In this document: one piece after another, positions 1 through 6,025 of the stretch
Layout of the letters: each line of letters opens with the position of its first letter
How positions within the stretch are numbered: the first letter of the stretch is position 1
Notes under the pieces: generated by a model
Seen by the model: the letters and a program-made list of their open reading frames with translations, nothing else
Told to the model about the DNA's origin: nothing
Databases searched by the model: none
Made by a program: the position numbers and the translations under genes
From: Lachnoclostridium sp. UBA7122
Lineage (GTDB): Bacteria > Bacillota > Clostridia > Lachnospirales > Lachnospiraceae
Direction: 5' to 3'
DNA: 7,919 nucleotides
Assembly (NCBI GenBank): GCA_002493085.1
Contig: DKXQ01000204.1
Span: 1-7,919 of the forward strand

Positions 1-40
1 GGAGTCAGAGTCCAGTGCCTTACCGTTTGGCGATAGCCCA
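1..40 (-). tRNA. tRNA-Gln (anticodon CUG), 5' part, cut by window edge
   Basis: Read on the minus strand, the sequence begins TGGGCTA (acceptor strand), then TC, a D-arm GCC-AAACGGTAA-GGC, an anticodon strand CTGGA, the loop CTCTGAC and the beginning of the returning strand TCC. The U-starting acceptor, the D-arm and the loop match bacterial glutamine tRNAs such as E. coli glnV. The anticodon CUG reads CAG codons. The T-arm and 3' end lie beyond position 1, so CCA and the T-loop could not be checked. Confidence 0.88.
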
Positions 41-73
41 TCAATTAAAAGTGTTTCTTCAAAGTACTTGCTT

Positions 74-102
74 ATTATATAATATATAATTTTAAAATGC
101 AA
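74..102 (-). promoter_or_regulatory. Housekeeping promoter of the tRNA-Gln gene
   Basis: On the minus strand a TTGCAT -35 element (97-102) is followed by a 17-base AT-only spacer and a perfect TATAAT -10 element (74-79). Transcription would start near position 67, giving a leader of about 27 bases before the mature tRNA 5' end at 40. Further tRNA genes may follow beyond the window, as such promoters often drive clusters. Confidence 0.65.
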
Positions 103-133
103 GTCTTTTTTTTAAATTTTTAAAAAAAGTCTT
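101..133. repeat. AT-only imperfect palindrome between permease gene and tRNA
   Basis: A run of eight T, AAA, five T and seven A is flanked on both sides by AAGTCTT in direct orientation, and the centre can fold into a weak A-T stem. It lies just after the permease stop codon and overlaps the -35 of the tRNA promoter. It lacks a GC stem, so it is at best a poor terminator. No better terminator is visible for the ABC operon before the tRNA. Confidence 0.35.
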
Positions 134-145
134 TGAGTGGCTGTA

Positions 146-958
146 CTATAGTTTTAATTTTTGTATTAAAAAGAATACTATAAATACACAGAGATTTACA
201 ATAACTATACTTGCACCAGCAGGAACTGAATAAATATATGATATGGTTATTCCTATACAAAAACATACTACTGCAAGTATGCCAGAGGATACCATTACAC
301 TTTTAAAACTCTTAAACAGGCGCATTGAAGAAAGCGCCGGGAAAATAACAAGGCTTGATATAAGCATAGCACCCATCATCTGCATCCCAAGTACTATAGT
401 AACCGCTGTAAGGACTGAAATCACCGTATTATAAAAAGAAACTTTTACTCCTGTTGCCCTTGCAAAGTTTTCATCAAATGTCACAGCAAATATACTATTA
501 TAACAAAATATAAACAGTATCAGGACAACTGCTGATAAAATAACACTTAAAACTACATCTTCCTGTGACATGGCCAGTATACTGCCAAACATATAACTAC
601 ATACATCTGTAGTCATGCCTGTGGTAAACGATGTTACAGTAACACCTATTGCAAGTGCTGATGCAGACATTGCAGCAATCGCAGCATCTGATTTCATCAT
701 GCCATTTTCATTCATCCTTAACAGCACAAATGCTGCTGCTATAACTACTGGTATAGATAGCTTCAGAGGTGCAATTCCACATGCTACCGCTATAGAAAGC
801 GCACCATATGAAACATGTGAAAGCCCGTCACCAATCATGGAATACTGTTTCAGTACAAGGCTTACCCCAAGCAGGGCAGCACAGAGTGAAACGAGTATCC
901 CCACAATAAAAGCCCTTACTATAAAGGAGTATGACATCATCTGCACAATTATATCCAT
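146..958 (-). CDS. Metal-ion ABC transporter permease, ABC-3 family (ZnuB/AdcB/MntB-like)
   Basis: This is the membrane subunit of an ABC importer that moves a divalent metal, most likely zinc or manganese, across the cytoplasmic membrane. The product has 270 residues, normal for the ABC-3 (PF00950) family, and is almost wholly hydrophobic, with roughly seven to eight membrane segments. Family features seen are GDGLSHVSYGALS (about residues 43-55), FDENFARATGV (161-171), MGAMLISSLVIFPA (195-208) and SVPAGASIVIV near the end. ATG at 958 is preferred over an upstream TTG at 970 because GAGG (965-968) sits six bases before it; the TTG start would contain its own ribosome binding site. It begins 14 bases after the ATPase stop codon, so the two are co-transcribed. 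Zinc is favoured by resemblance to ZnuB, but the metal is not proven. The stop codon is TAG. Confidence 0.9.
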   Translation of the reverse strand: MDIIVQMMSYSFIVRAFIVGILVSLCAALLGVSLVLKQYSMIGDGLSHVSYGALSIAVACGIAPLKLSIPVVIAAAFVLLRMNENGMMKSDAAIAAMSASALAIGVTVTSFTTGMTTDVCSYMFGSILAMSQEDVVLSVILSAVVLILFIFCYNSIFAVTFDENFARATGVKVSFYNTVISVLTAVTIVLGMQMMGAMLISSLVIFPALSSMRLFKSFKSVMVSSGILAVVCFCIGITISYIYSVPAGASIVIVNLCVFIVFFLIQKLKL

Positions 959-964
959 AAAAAT

Positions 965-968
965 CCTC
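965..968 (-). promoter_or_regulatory. Ribosome binding site fixing the permease start
   Basis: GAGG on the minus strand lies six bases before ATG 958, between the ATPase stop and the permease start. It overlaps codons of the longer TTG-started reading and therefore argues against that start. Confidence 0.6.
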
Positions 969-972
969 AATT

Positions 973-1674
973 CTAGCCAAAAATCTTTGCATAATCTGAA
1001 TTCATATATTCTTCTGCAGAGCCATAAAAATAACTGCCATCATTTATATGTAGTATCTTTCCAGCTCTGTCTGCAATGCCTCTTAAATCATGTGTTACCA
1101 TTACAATAGCCATGCCCTCGTTATTTAGCTTCTGTAAAATATCATATAAGGCTGTGGCTGCGGCCGGGTCAAGCCCTGTAACAGGTTCATCAAGCACAAG
1201 TATTTTTTCAGCAGCACAAAGCGCCCTTGCAAGCAGTACTCTCTGCTGCTGCCCGCCTGAAAGGTCTCCATAACACCTTTTCCTGAGATTTGAAATCTCC
1301 ATCCTGCCAAGATTTCTCAGTGCCTCCCTTTTTTCGGCAGCTTTAAATACCGGCCTTCCTTTCATACTGTTTAAAAACCCTGAGAGTACGACCTCCATAA
1401 CACTTGCCGGGAAATGCTTCTGTATCTGTGTCTGCTGCGGCAGATATCCTATAGCGCCATTTTTTAATGTTTCATGCAGTTTTACCTGTCCGCTTACTGG
1501 CTTTATAAGCCCAAGTATTGTCTTGACAAGCGTGCTCTTTCCAGAGCCATTTTCTCCTACTACACATATATAATCACCTTCAAATACAGCAAAATTAAAA
1601 TTCTCTAAAATTGCCTTGTTGTCATAACCAATACCAGCATTGACACATGAAACCAGGCATCTGCTATCATCCAT
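973..1674 (-). CDS. Metal-ion ABC transporter ATP-binding protein (ZnuC/AdcC-like)
   Basis: This is the cytoplasmic ATPase that powers the metal importer encoded with the downstream permease. The 233-residue protein has every ABC ATPase motif in order: Walker A GENGSGKST (40-48), Q-loop YLPQQ (77-81), signature LSGGQQQR (138-145), Walker B ILVLDE (158-163), D-loop GLD (167-169) and switch histidine in VMVTHDL (H195). Length and sequence resemble ZnuC, AdcC and MntB-type ATPases rather than amino-acid or drug transporters. ATG 1674 is supported by AAGGA nine bases upstream and a strong promoter at 1711-1739. It is the first gene of the operon. Unusually, no solute-binding protein gene precedes or follows the pair within the window, so the binding protein must be encoded elsewhere. 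No clear Zur or AdcR-type operator was recognised in the promoter. Confidence 0.93.
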   Translation of the reverse strand: MDDSRCLVSCVNAGIGYDNKAILENFNFAVFEGDYICVVGENGSGKSTLVKTILGLIKPVSGQVKLHETLKNGAIGYLPQQTQIQKHFPASVMEVVLSGFLNSMKGRPVFKAAEKREALRNLGRMEISNLRKRCYGDLSGGQQQRVLLARALCAAEKILVLDEPVTGLDPAAATALYDILQKLNNEGMAIVMVTHDLRGIADRAGKILHINDGSYFYGSAEEYMNSDYAKIFG

Positions 1675-1710
1675 ATAAAACCATCCTTAAACAAACTGAA
1701 AACTTTTTTC

Positions 1711-1739
1711 ATTTTATATACTTAATACTGCTTTGTCAA
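1711..1739 (-). promoter_or_regulatory. Housekeeping promoter of the metal ABC operon
   Basis: On the minus strand there is a perfect TTGACA -35 (1734-1739), a 17-base spacer and TAAAAT as -10 (1711-1716). The expected start of transcription is near 1704, about 30 bases before the ATPase start codon. The spacer carries two AGTAT repeats, which may or may not be regulatory. Confidence 0.7.
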
Positions 1740-1767
1740 GAACAAATTTGAAACCGCCATGCCAAAG

Positions 1768-1777
1768 TATCCGGATA
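1768..1777. promoter_or_regulatory. Palindrome TATCCGGATA between divergent promoters
   Basis: This is a perfect 10-base palindrome located between the -35 boxes of the ABC operon promoter (minus strand) and the araC-like promoter (plus strand). The position suits an operator shared by both, but the site is short and could be chance. AraC-type regulators usually bind direct repeats, so the neighbouring regulator is not an obvious ligand. Confidence 0.25.
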
Positions 1778-1806
1778 AAGTTACACTATCTGCAATCTGC
1801 ATTATA

Positions 1807-1835
1807 TTGACTTTTCTGTATTTCTCATGTACATT
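1807..1835 (+). promoter_or_regulatory. Housekeeping promoter of the araC-rtcB operon
   Basis: TTGACT (1807-1812), a 17-base spacer and TACATT (1830-1835) form a good sigma-A type promoter, with transcription expected from about 1842. That places the ATG at 1827 upstream of the transcript start and supports the ATG at 1869 as the true start of the regulator. Confidence 0.6.
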
Positions 1836-1859
1836 AAAGATGTCATTGTTATACAGAAT

Positions 1860-1864
1860 GGAGG
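1860..1864 (+). promoter_or_regulatory. Ribosome binding site fixing the regulator start
   Basis: GGAGG stands four bases before ATG 1869. This spacing is slightly short but workable, and no comparable site precedes the in-frame ATG at 1827. Confidence 0.6.
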
Positions 1865-1868
1865 TTTT

Positions 1869-2717
1869 ATGCATCCTTATAATGAAGCTATTTTAGGAAC
1901 AAGCCCGCTGGATATAAAAATTGGTTTTCATACAAGGTCGGAGGGGTATTCACCTTTGCACTGGCATGAGGCACTAGAAATACTTTATCCGTTAAATGGG
2001 GAATCAGATATTTTTATAGAGGGCACCCCTTATCACCAGAAAAATAAACAACTGCTTGTTGTTGATTCAAATAAAGTACACAGCACAGAGCACAAAGGAA
2101 ACAGTGCGATGTTTTTATGCATCCATATTACTAAAAAGTCACTGGAATGGTATTTTCCCAAAATACAGGATTACCGGGTATGCTGCTATCCTGATATGGT
2201 AACTGATGAACTCTTTCCTGTGTATCTTTCAATGTGCCAGTGCCTTAAAAGTGTTACTGAACTTTATATGAAAAACACCCCGACCTTTTTACTGGAATCA
2301 GAAGGGCTTGTATTACAAGTTATTTCAAATCTTATACTGCACTTTGCTAATGACTCAGTACCACTGTCAGGCGATACTGATAAATTTGCAATGAACCGCA
2401 TAAGGGATATAATTGGATATGTAGAGGCGCATTTTACAGAGCCTGTCTGCTTACAGGATGTGGCAGATTTATTAGGAATTGGAAAAGAATACTTCTGCAG
2501 GTTTTTTAAAAAAAATATGGGCATTTCTTTTTTAAATTATCTGAACCAGGTGCGTGCTGCGCATATATACCATGATTTAATCCATACAGACGACCCAGTC
2601 CAGGTGGTTATGGAAAAAAATGGGTTTACAAACCAGAAATTATTTAATAAAACATTTAAAATATTGTATGGGTGTACACCATCACAAATTAGAAAAACAC
2701 AGCCCACACAGAAATGA
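1869..2717 (+). CDS. AraC-family transcriptional regulator with N-terminal cupin sensor
   Basis: The product is a 282-residue DNA-binding regulator. Residues about 10-90 form an AraC-type cupin sensor domain that includes the LHWHE stretch (30-34) typical of sugar- or small-molecule-sensing members. Residues about 178-276 form the double helix-turn-helix domain: the first helix pair runs around VCLQDVADLLGIGKEYFCRFFKK, and the second repeat ends in the family signature NQKLFNKTFKILYGCTPSQIRK-like stretch. ATG 1869 is chosen because GGAGG precedes it and the promoter at 1807-1835 lies across the alternative ATG at 1827. Its stop TGA overlaps the ribosome binding site of the RtcB gene, starting seven bases later, so the two form an operon and may be translationally coupled. 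The effector is unknown; it may regulate its own operon or the divergent ABC genes, which is inference only. Confidence 0.92.
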   Translation: MHPYNEAILGTSPLDIKIGFHTRSEGYSPLHWHEALEILYPLNGESDIFIEGTPYHQKNKQLLVVDSNKVHSTEHKGNSAMFLCIHITKKSLEWYFPKIQDYRVCCYPDMVTDELFPVYLSMCQCLKSVTELYMKNTPTFLLESEGLVLQVISNLILHFANDSVPLSGDTDKFAMNRIRDIIGYVEAHFTEPVCLQDVADLLGIGKEYFCRFFKKNMGISFLNYLNQVRAAHIYHDLIHTDDPVQVVMEKNGFTNQKLFNKTFKILYGCTPSQIRKTQPTQK

Positions 2718-2724
2718 GGCAGAT

Positions 2725-3864
2725 ATGATTACTATATATGGAAAATACACAGATGCTGTTGTCTATACAACAGATAACCAGGAGTATGCAATTGATACTT
2801 ATGCAAGAAAACAGCTGCAGATGCTCTGTGACCACCCAAGCGCACAGGGAAGCAAAATCAGGGTAATGCCAGATGTACACCCTGGCAAAGTCTGTACAAT
2901 CGGACTTACAATGACTGTAGGAGACTCACTGCTGCCAAACCTTGTCGGGGCAGATATTGGCTGCGGCATGACAATTGCAAAAATAAAAACTAAACACATT
3001 GAATTTCAAAAACTTGATACTGTTATACGTGAACGTGTGCCATGTGGCGGCAATATCCGCAAAACTGCGCACAGGCTTGGACACTCTGACGGAACTAGCG
3101 CTTTATTATGTTATAAAGCAATTAACAGCACAAACGCAAGTTTAAGCATTGGAACACTTGGCGGAGGCAACCATTTTTTAGAAATTGATAAAGATGATGA
3201 TGGCAATTTCTATATTGTTGTCCACTCTGGCAGCAGACATACTGGTTTGGAGGTGACAGAATATTATCTGAAAAAAGGCCAGCATGAACAACATATGAAA
3301 AAACAGGGCGGGCATGCTCCTTATGAAATGACATGCCTTTCTGGCAGCCTTTTAGAAGAATATCTGCATGATTTGTCAGTTATGCAGGACTTTGCTGCTA
3401 AAAACCGTGAAGCAATCATTGATGAAATCACCAGAGGAATGAAGTGGCGGATCACTGACAGTTACTCCTGCATCCACAACTATATTGATTTTTCAGGAAA
3501 AACCCCTATACTTAGAAAAGGTGCGATAAGGGCCGCCAGTGATGAAAAAGTTATTATTCCAATAAATATGCGTGATGGCGTTATCCTTGGTACAGGACTT
3601 GGCAATGAAGACTGGAACTGTTCTGCACCACATGGCGCTGGCAGGATTTACAAGCGTTCAGAAGTAAAAGAACACTATACAGTATCAGAATTTAAAAAAA
3701 TAATGGAAGGAATACATTCCGTATGCATAAATAAGGACACTCTGGATGAATCCCCATTTGCATACAGAAAGCTTGAAGATATCGCTGGGGCAATAGGCAG
3801 CACTGTAAAAATTGATAAAATTATAAAGCCTGTCTATAATTTCAAGGCAGGCGGCAAGAACTAA
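2725..3864 (+). CDS. rtcB: RtcB-family RNA ligase (3'-phosphate/5'-OH RNA ligase)
   Basis: RtcB seals RNA ends carrying 2',3'-cyclic or 3'-phosphate to 5'-hydroxyl ends, using GTP and manganese, and serves in RNA repair in bacteria. The 379-residue product carries the family's active site: HPGK (52-55), GADIGCGM with metal ligands D77 and C80, GGGNHF with H150, HSGSR with H167, HNYI with H251, and the HGAGR motif whose H303 corresponds to the histidine that is guanylylated. The C-terminal GGKN supplies the conserved terminal lysine. It is somewhat shorter than E. coli RtcB (408). The reading frame extends 35 codons further upstream inside the araC-like gene, but ATG 2725 has GAGG (2716-2719) five bases before it and begins where family similarity begins. 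No rtcA or archease gene accompanies it. Pairing with an AraC-type regulator is unusual; in E. coli rtcBA is under the sigma-54 activator RtcR. Confidence 0.94.
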   Translation: MITIYGKYTDAVVYTTDNQEYAIDTYARKQLQMLCDHPSAQGSKIRVMPDVHPGKVCTIGLTMTVGDSLLPNLVGADIGCGMTIAKIKTKHIEFQKLDTVIRERVPCGGNIRKTAHRLGHSDGTSALLCYKAINSTNASLSIGTLGGGNHFLEIDKDDDGNFYIVVHSGSRHTGLEVTEYYLKKGQHEQHMKKQGGHAPYEMTCLSGSLLEEYLHDLSVMQDFAAKNREAIIDEITRGMKWRITDSYSCIHNYIDFSGKTPILRKGAIRAASDEKVIIPINMRDGVILGTGLGNEDWNCSAPHGAGRIYKRSEVKEHYTVSEFKKIMEGIHSVCINKDTLDESPFAYRKLEDIAGAIGSTVKIDKIIKPVYNFKAGGKN

Positions 3865-3875
3865 AAATAAGTAAG

Positions 3876-3928
3876 ACAGCCAGAACTTTACTGTTTATCA
3901 GGAATTCTGGCTGTGTTATATTATTTTT
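3876..3928. terminator. Bidirectional rho-independent terminator between rtcB and the aminotransferase gene
   Basis: ACAGCCAGAA (3876-3885) pairs perfectly with TTCTGGCTGT (3905-3914), giving a 10-base-pair stem with a 19-base loop. The plus-strand side is followed by a T-rich tail ending in TTTTT (3924-3928). The minus-strand side is followed by CTTACTTATTTTT. It therefore suits both converging genes, ending rtcB 12 bases after its stop and the aminotransferase 28 bases after its stop. Confidence 0.85.
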
Positions 3929-3941
3929 ACTTAAATTAATA

Positions 3942-5228
3942 TTACATTCCAGCTAAAAGCTTTTCTACACTTGCAAGCTTAACACAGAGCACAAATACTT
4001 CTGCTGCCTGTTCCATCTCTTCTGGAGTCGGAAATGTCGGTGCAATACGGATATTTGAATCCTCTGGGTCTTTGCCATAAGGGAATGTAGCACCTGCACC
4101 AGTCAATATTACCCCAAGTGCCTTACACTTTGCAACAATATCTTTTGCACAGCCTGGAAGTGAATTAAATGAAATAAAATATCCGCCTCTTGGCTTAATC
4201 CAGTTTCCAATTCCAAGTCCTGAAAGTTCTCTTTCCAGTGTATCTAACACTGCTGCAAACTTTGGACGCAGCAGTTCTGCATGAAGTTTCATGTGGTTTT
4301 TAAGCCCGTCAATGTCTTTAAAGAATCTTGCATGCCGGAGCTGGTTAATCTTATCATGCCCAATAGTCTGGATTGACATCTGGCTCATTATAAATTCAAT
4401 ATTCTTAGGTGAGGCAGCTATTGCAGCTATACCTGAACCTGGGAAACTAATCTTTGATGTTGATGCAAAGATATAAACCATATCAGGATTGCCCGCTTTT
4501 TCACACTCATCTAATATATTCAGTATCTCATCTTGGATATCTTCATAAAGATGATGTATGGAGTAAGCATTGTCCCAGTAAATACGGAAATCTTCTGCTG
4601 CTGGCTTTAATCTGGCAAAACGCCTTACCACTTCATCCGAATATGAAATGCCAGTTGGGTTTGAATATTTAGGAACACACCAGATACCCTTAACAGAAGC
4701 ATCATTATTAACATATTTCTCTACCATATCCATATCTGGCCCATCATCATAAAGCGGAATATTCACCATCTCAATTCCAAAAAATTCGGTGATTTTAAAG
4801 TGTCTGTCATAACCTGGAACAGGACATAAAAACTTTACCTTATCAAGCCTGCACCATGGAACAGAGCCATTGACACCATGTGTCATGGAACGTGCAACTG
4901 TATCATACATAATATTCAGGCTTGAATTACCACAGACAATAACATTATCCTTTTCGACAGACATCATATCAGCCATAAGATACCTGCTCTCGCCAATGCC
5001 ATCCAGGTCGCCATAATTGCGGGTATCGTTGCCAAGCATAGTCCTCATGTCAGAATCACTGTTCACCACATCAAGCATCGGCATGGAAAGCGCAAGCTGT
5101 GAAAACCCTGGCTTTCCTCTTGCCATATTCAGATTGAGGTGTTTTGCTTCCAGTGTTTTATATTCCTCCTCAAGTGCTGCTTTCAATGTAAGCAGTTCAT
5201 CTCTGTCCATATCTTTATATGCCTTCAT
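3942..5228 (-). CDS. PLP-dependent aminotransferase, class I (aspartate aminotransferase-like, PF12897 type)
   Basis: This is a cytoplasmic pyridoxal-phosphate enzyme of 428 residues, similar to the Ic-type aspartate aminotransferases found in many Firmicutes and Actinobacteria, and expected to exchange amino groups between an amino acid such as aspartate and 2-oxoglutarate. Visible signatures are NMARGKPGF near the N-terminus (34-42), SNPTG (N190), YWDNAYS with the pyridine-binding aspartate D219, the cofactor lysine K259 in STSKISFPGSG, KPRGGYF (345-351) and the carboxylate-binding arginine R394 in NIRIAPTFP. ATG 5228 is chosen because GGAGGG (5235-5240) stands six bases before it; the frame runs 13 codons further up without another good site. 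It is a single-gene unit with its own promoter (5285-5313) and shared terminator. The substrate cannot be fixed from sequence alone, and older databases label such proteins variously, including as MocR-like aminotransferases. Confidence 0.92.
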   Translation of the reverse strand: MKAYKDMDRDELLTLKAALEEEYKTLEAKHLNLNMARGKPGFSQLALSMPMLDVVNSDSDMRTMLGNDTRNYGDLDGIGESRYLMADMMSVEKDNVIVCGNSSLNIMYDTVARSMTHGVNGSVPWCRLDKVKFLCPVPGYDRHFKITEFFGIEMVNIPLYDDGPDMDMVEKYVNNDASVKGIWCVPKYSNPTGISYSDEVVRRFARLKPAAEDFRIYWDNAYSIHHLYEDIQDEILNILDECEKAGNPDMVYIFASTSKISFPGSGIAAIAASPKNIEFIMSQMSIQTIGHDKINQLRHARFFKDIDGLKNHMKLHAELLRPKFAAVLDTLERELSGLGIGNWIKPRGGYFISFNSLPGCAKDIVAKCKALGVILTGAGATFPYGKDPEDSNIRIAPTFPTPEEMEQAAEVFVLCVKLASVEKLLAGM

Positions 5229-5234
5229 AATAAT

Positions 5235-5240
5235 CCCTCC
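5235..5240 (-). promoter_or_regulatory. Ribosome binding site fixing the aminotransferase start
   Basis: GGAGGG on the minus strand lies six bases before ATG 5228 and rules against the in-frame ATG at 5267, which has no such site. Confidence 0.7.
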
Positions 5241-5284
5241 AATTTTTCTGTCTTTTGTCTTATGCATATATTCTGTGCATTATT

Positions 5285-5313
5285 ATAATATAGAATTATC
5301 CAGTTTTTTGCAA
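5285..5313 (-). promoter_or_regulatory. Probable housekeeping promoter of the aminotransferase gene
   Basis: On the minus strand TTGCAA (5308-5313), 17 bases and TATTAT (5285-5290) make a plausible sigma-A promoter. A perfect TATAAT overlaps three bases further on but at a 20-base spacing. The 5' leader would be about 50 bases and shows no obvious riboswitch. Confidence 0.5.
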
Positions 5314-5343
5314 CATTATTTTATAAAGTTTTAGCTAAAAACT

Positions 5344-5374
5344 GTATATAAGACCGTAACAGATTCCATAAACT
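5344..5374 (+). promoter_or_regulatory. Candidate mother-cell (sigma-E/K-like) promoter of the sleC-like gene
   Basis: CATAAACT (5367-5374) matches seven of eight bases of the B. subtilis sigma-E -10 consensus CATACAHT. GTATATA (5344-5350) partly matches the -35, with a 16-base spacer, one more than usual. A second CATAAAAT (5377-5384) follows. A TATAAT at 5401-5406 has no matching -35. The assignment rests on motif resemblance and on the gene's sporulation role, so it is tentative. Confidence 0.3.
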
Positions 5375-5406
5375 GGCATAAAATGATAAGAAAACTAATT
5401 TATAAT

Positions 5407-5420
5407 GCGCGGCGCGGCGC
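5407..5420 (+). other. GC-only tract in the leader of the sleC-like gene
   Basis: Fourteen consecutive G/C bases (GCGCGGCGCGGCGC) stand in otherwise very AT-rich intergenic DNA, just before the ribosome binding site GAGG (5427-5430) of the gene starting at 5438. It can form only a short GCGC/GCGC stem. Its function is unknown. Confidence 0.5.
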
Positions 5421-5437
5421 AGAAATGAGGTATTGCC

Positions 5438-6025
5438 ATGCCATCAATAAAATTACAGCAGACAGAAGATAAAGGGTATTTCCGGGCTAATGTAAATTCT
5501 GTTATTGCTTCAAGACCAATTGCAGGTGCAAAAGTACAAATTACTGATGAAAATAATCCCAATGAAATAATTGAAGAAGTTGAAACTGATATATCCGGCC
5601 AGACTGAACCTGTTGCGCTCCCAGCGCCTCCAGTTGAATACAGTATGGAACCTGCTGCACAACAGCCTTACTCAGTTTATAATATACGTATATCTGCGCC
5701 CGGTTTTGAAACAGTAGAAGTTTCAGGCGCAGAAATACTTGCTGGCCAGACAGCCCTGCAGGATGTTTCACTTATGCCTATGGATGATTCTGTCGGTGAA
5801 AGTGAAGAACTATATGTAATCCCGCCACATACCCTGTATGGAAATTATCCGCCGAAAATAGCAGAGAGCGAGATAAAGGACACGCAGGAAACAGGCGAGA
5901 TAGTTTTAAGCCGTGTGGTTATCCCCGCTGGTGTGTGTTCCCCAAAGCCTTCTTACACTCCCTGCATCCCACTTTTTAAAACTGGTGCCTGTGCAGTATA
6001 CCTCACCTGTGGCATTGTAAACTGA
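5438..6025 (+). CDS. sleC: SleC-like spore cortex-lytic enzyme, interrupted: prepro region only, fused to element DNA
   Basis: The frame encodes 195 residues, of which the first 163 look native. They match the N-terminal pre- and pro-region of clostridial SleC, a spore zymogen that, after cleavage by Csp proteases, hydrolyses cortex peptidoglycan during germination. Landmarks are RPIAGAKVQI (26-35), LPAPPVEYSMEP (61-72), QPYSVYNIRISAPGFETV (76-93) and HTLYGNYPPKIAESE (131-145), then GEIVLSRVVIP (153-163). SleC homologues continue with a VPE-x-IVVH-type segment and about 270 more residues including the catalytic domain. Here, after P163 (codon ending 5926), similarity stops and 32 unrelated codons run antisense through the recombinase gene to a TGA. 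ATG 5438 has GAGG seven bases upstream. As it stands the product lacks the whole lytic enzyme. It is either a pseudogene or a gene rebuilt when the element excises. Identification is from recalled family sequence. Confidence 0.8.
   Translation: MPSIKLQQTEDKGYFRANVNSVIASRPIAGAKVQITDENNPNEIIEEVETDISGQTEPVALPAPPVEYSMEPAAQQPYSVYNIRISAPGFETVEVSGAEILAGQTALQDVSLMPMDDSVGESEELYVIPPHTLYGNYPPKIAESEIKDTQETGEIVLSRVVIPAGVCSPKPSYTPCIPLFKTGACAVYLTCGIVN

Noticed and set aside
959..970. TTG start four codons upstream for the permease
   Set aside because: It would place the ribosome binding site inside the coding sequence; ATG 958 fits better.
615..1109. 164-codon plus-strand reading frame across the permease and ATPase genes
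   Set aside because: It is antisense to two clear ABC genes with intact motifs, has no family similarity and no ribosome binding site.
1827..1868. Earlier ATG for the AraC-type regulator
   Set aside because: It overlaps the promoter spacer/-10 region and lacks a ribosome binding site.
2620..2724. A 35-codon upstream extension of the RtcB frame starting at ATG 2620
   Set aside because: It lies inside the helix-turn-helix coding part of the AraC-type gene, has no ribosome binding site and no RtcB similarity; ATG 2725 has GAGG at good spacing.
5229..5267. Thirteen-codon N-terminal extension of the aminotransferase
   Set aside because: GGAGGG precedes ATG 5228, and the extension encodes the leader including that site.
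5541..5771. 76-codon minus-strand reading frame inside the sleC-like gene
   Set aside because: It is antisense to the SleC prepro region and its composition is that of a shadow frame.
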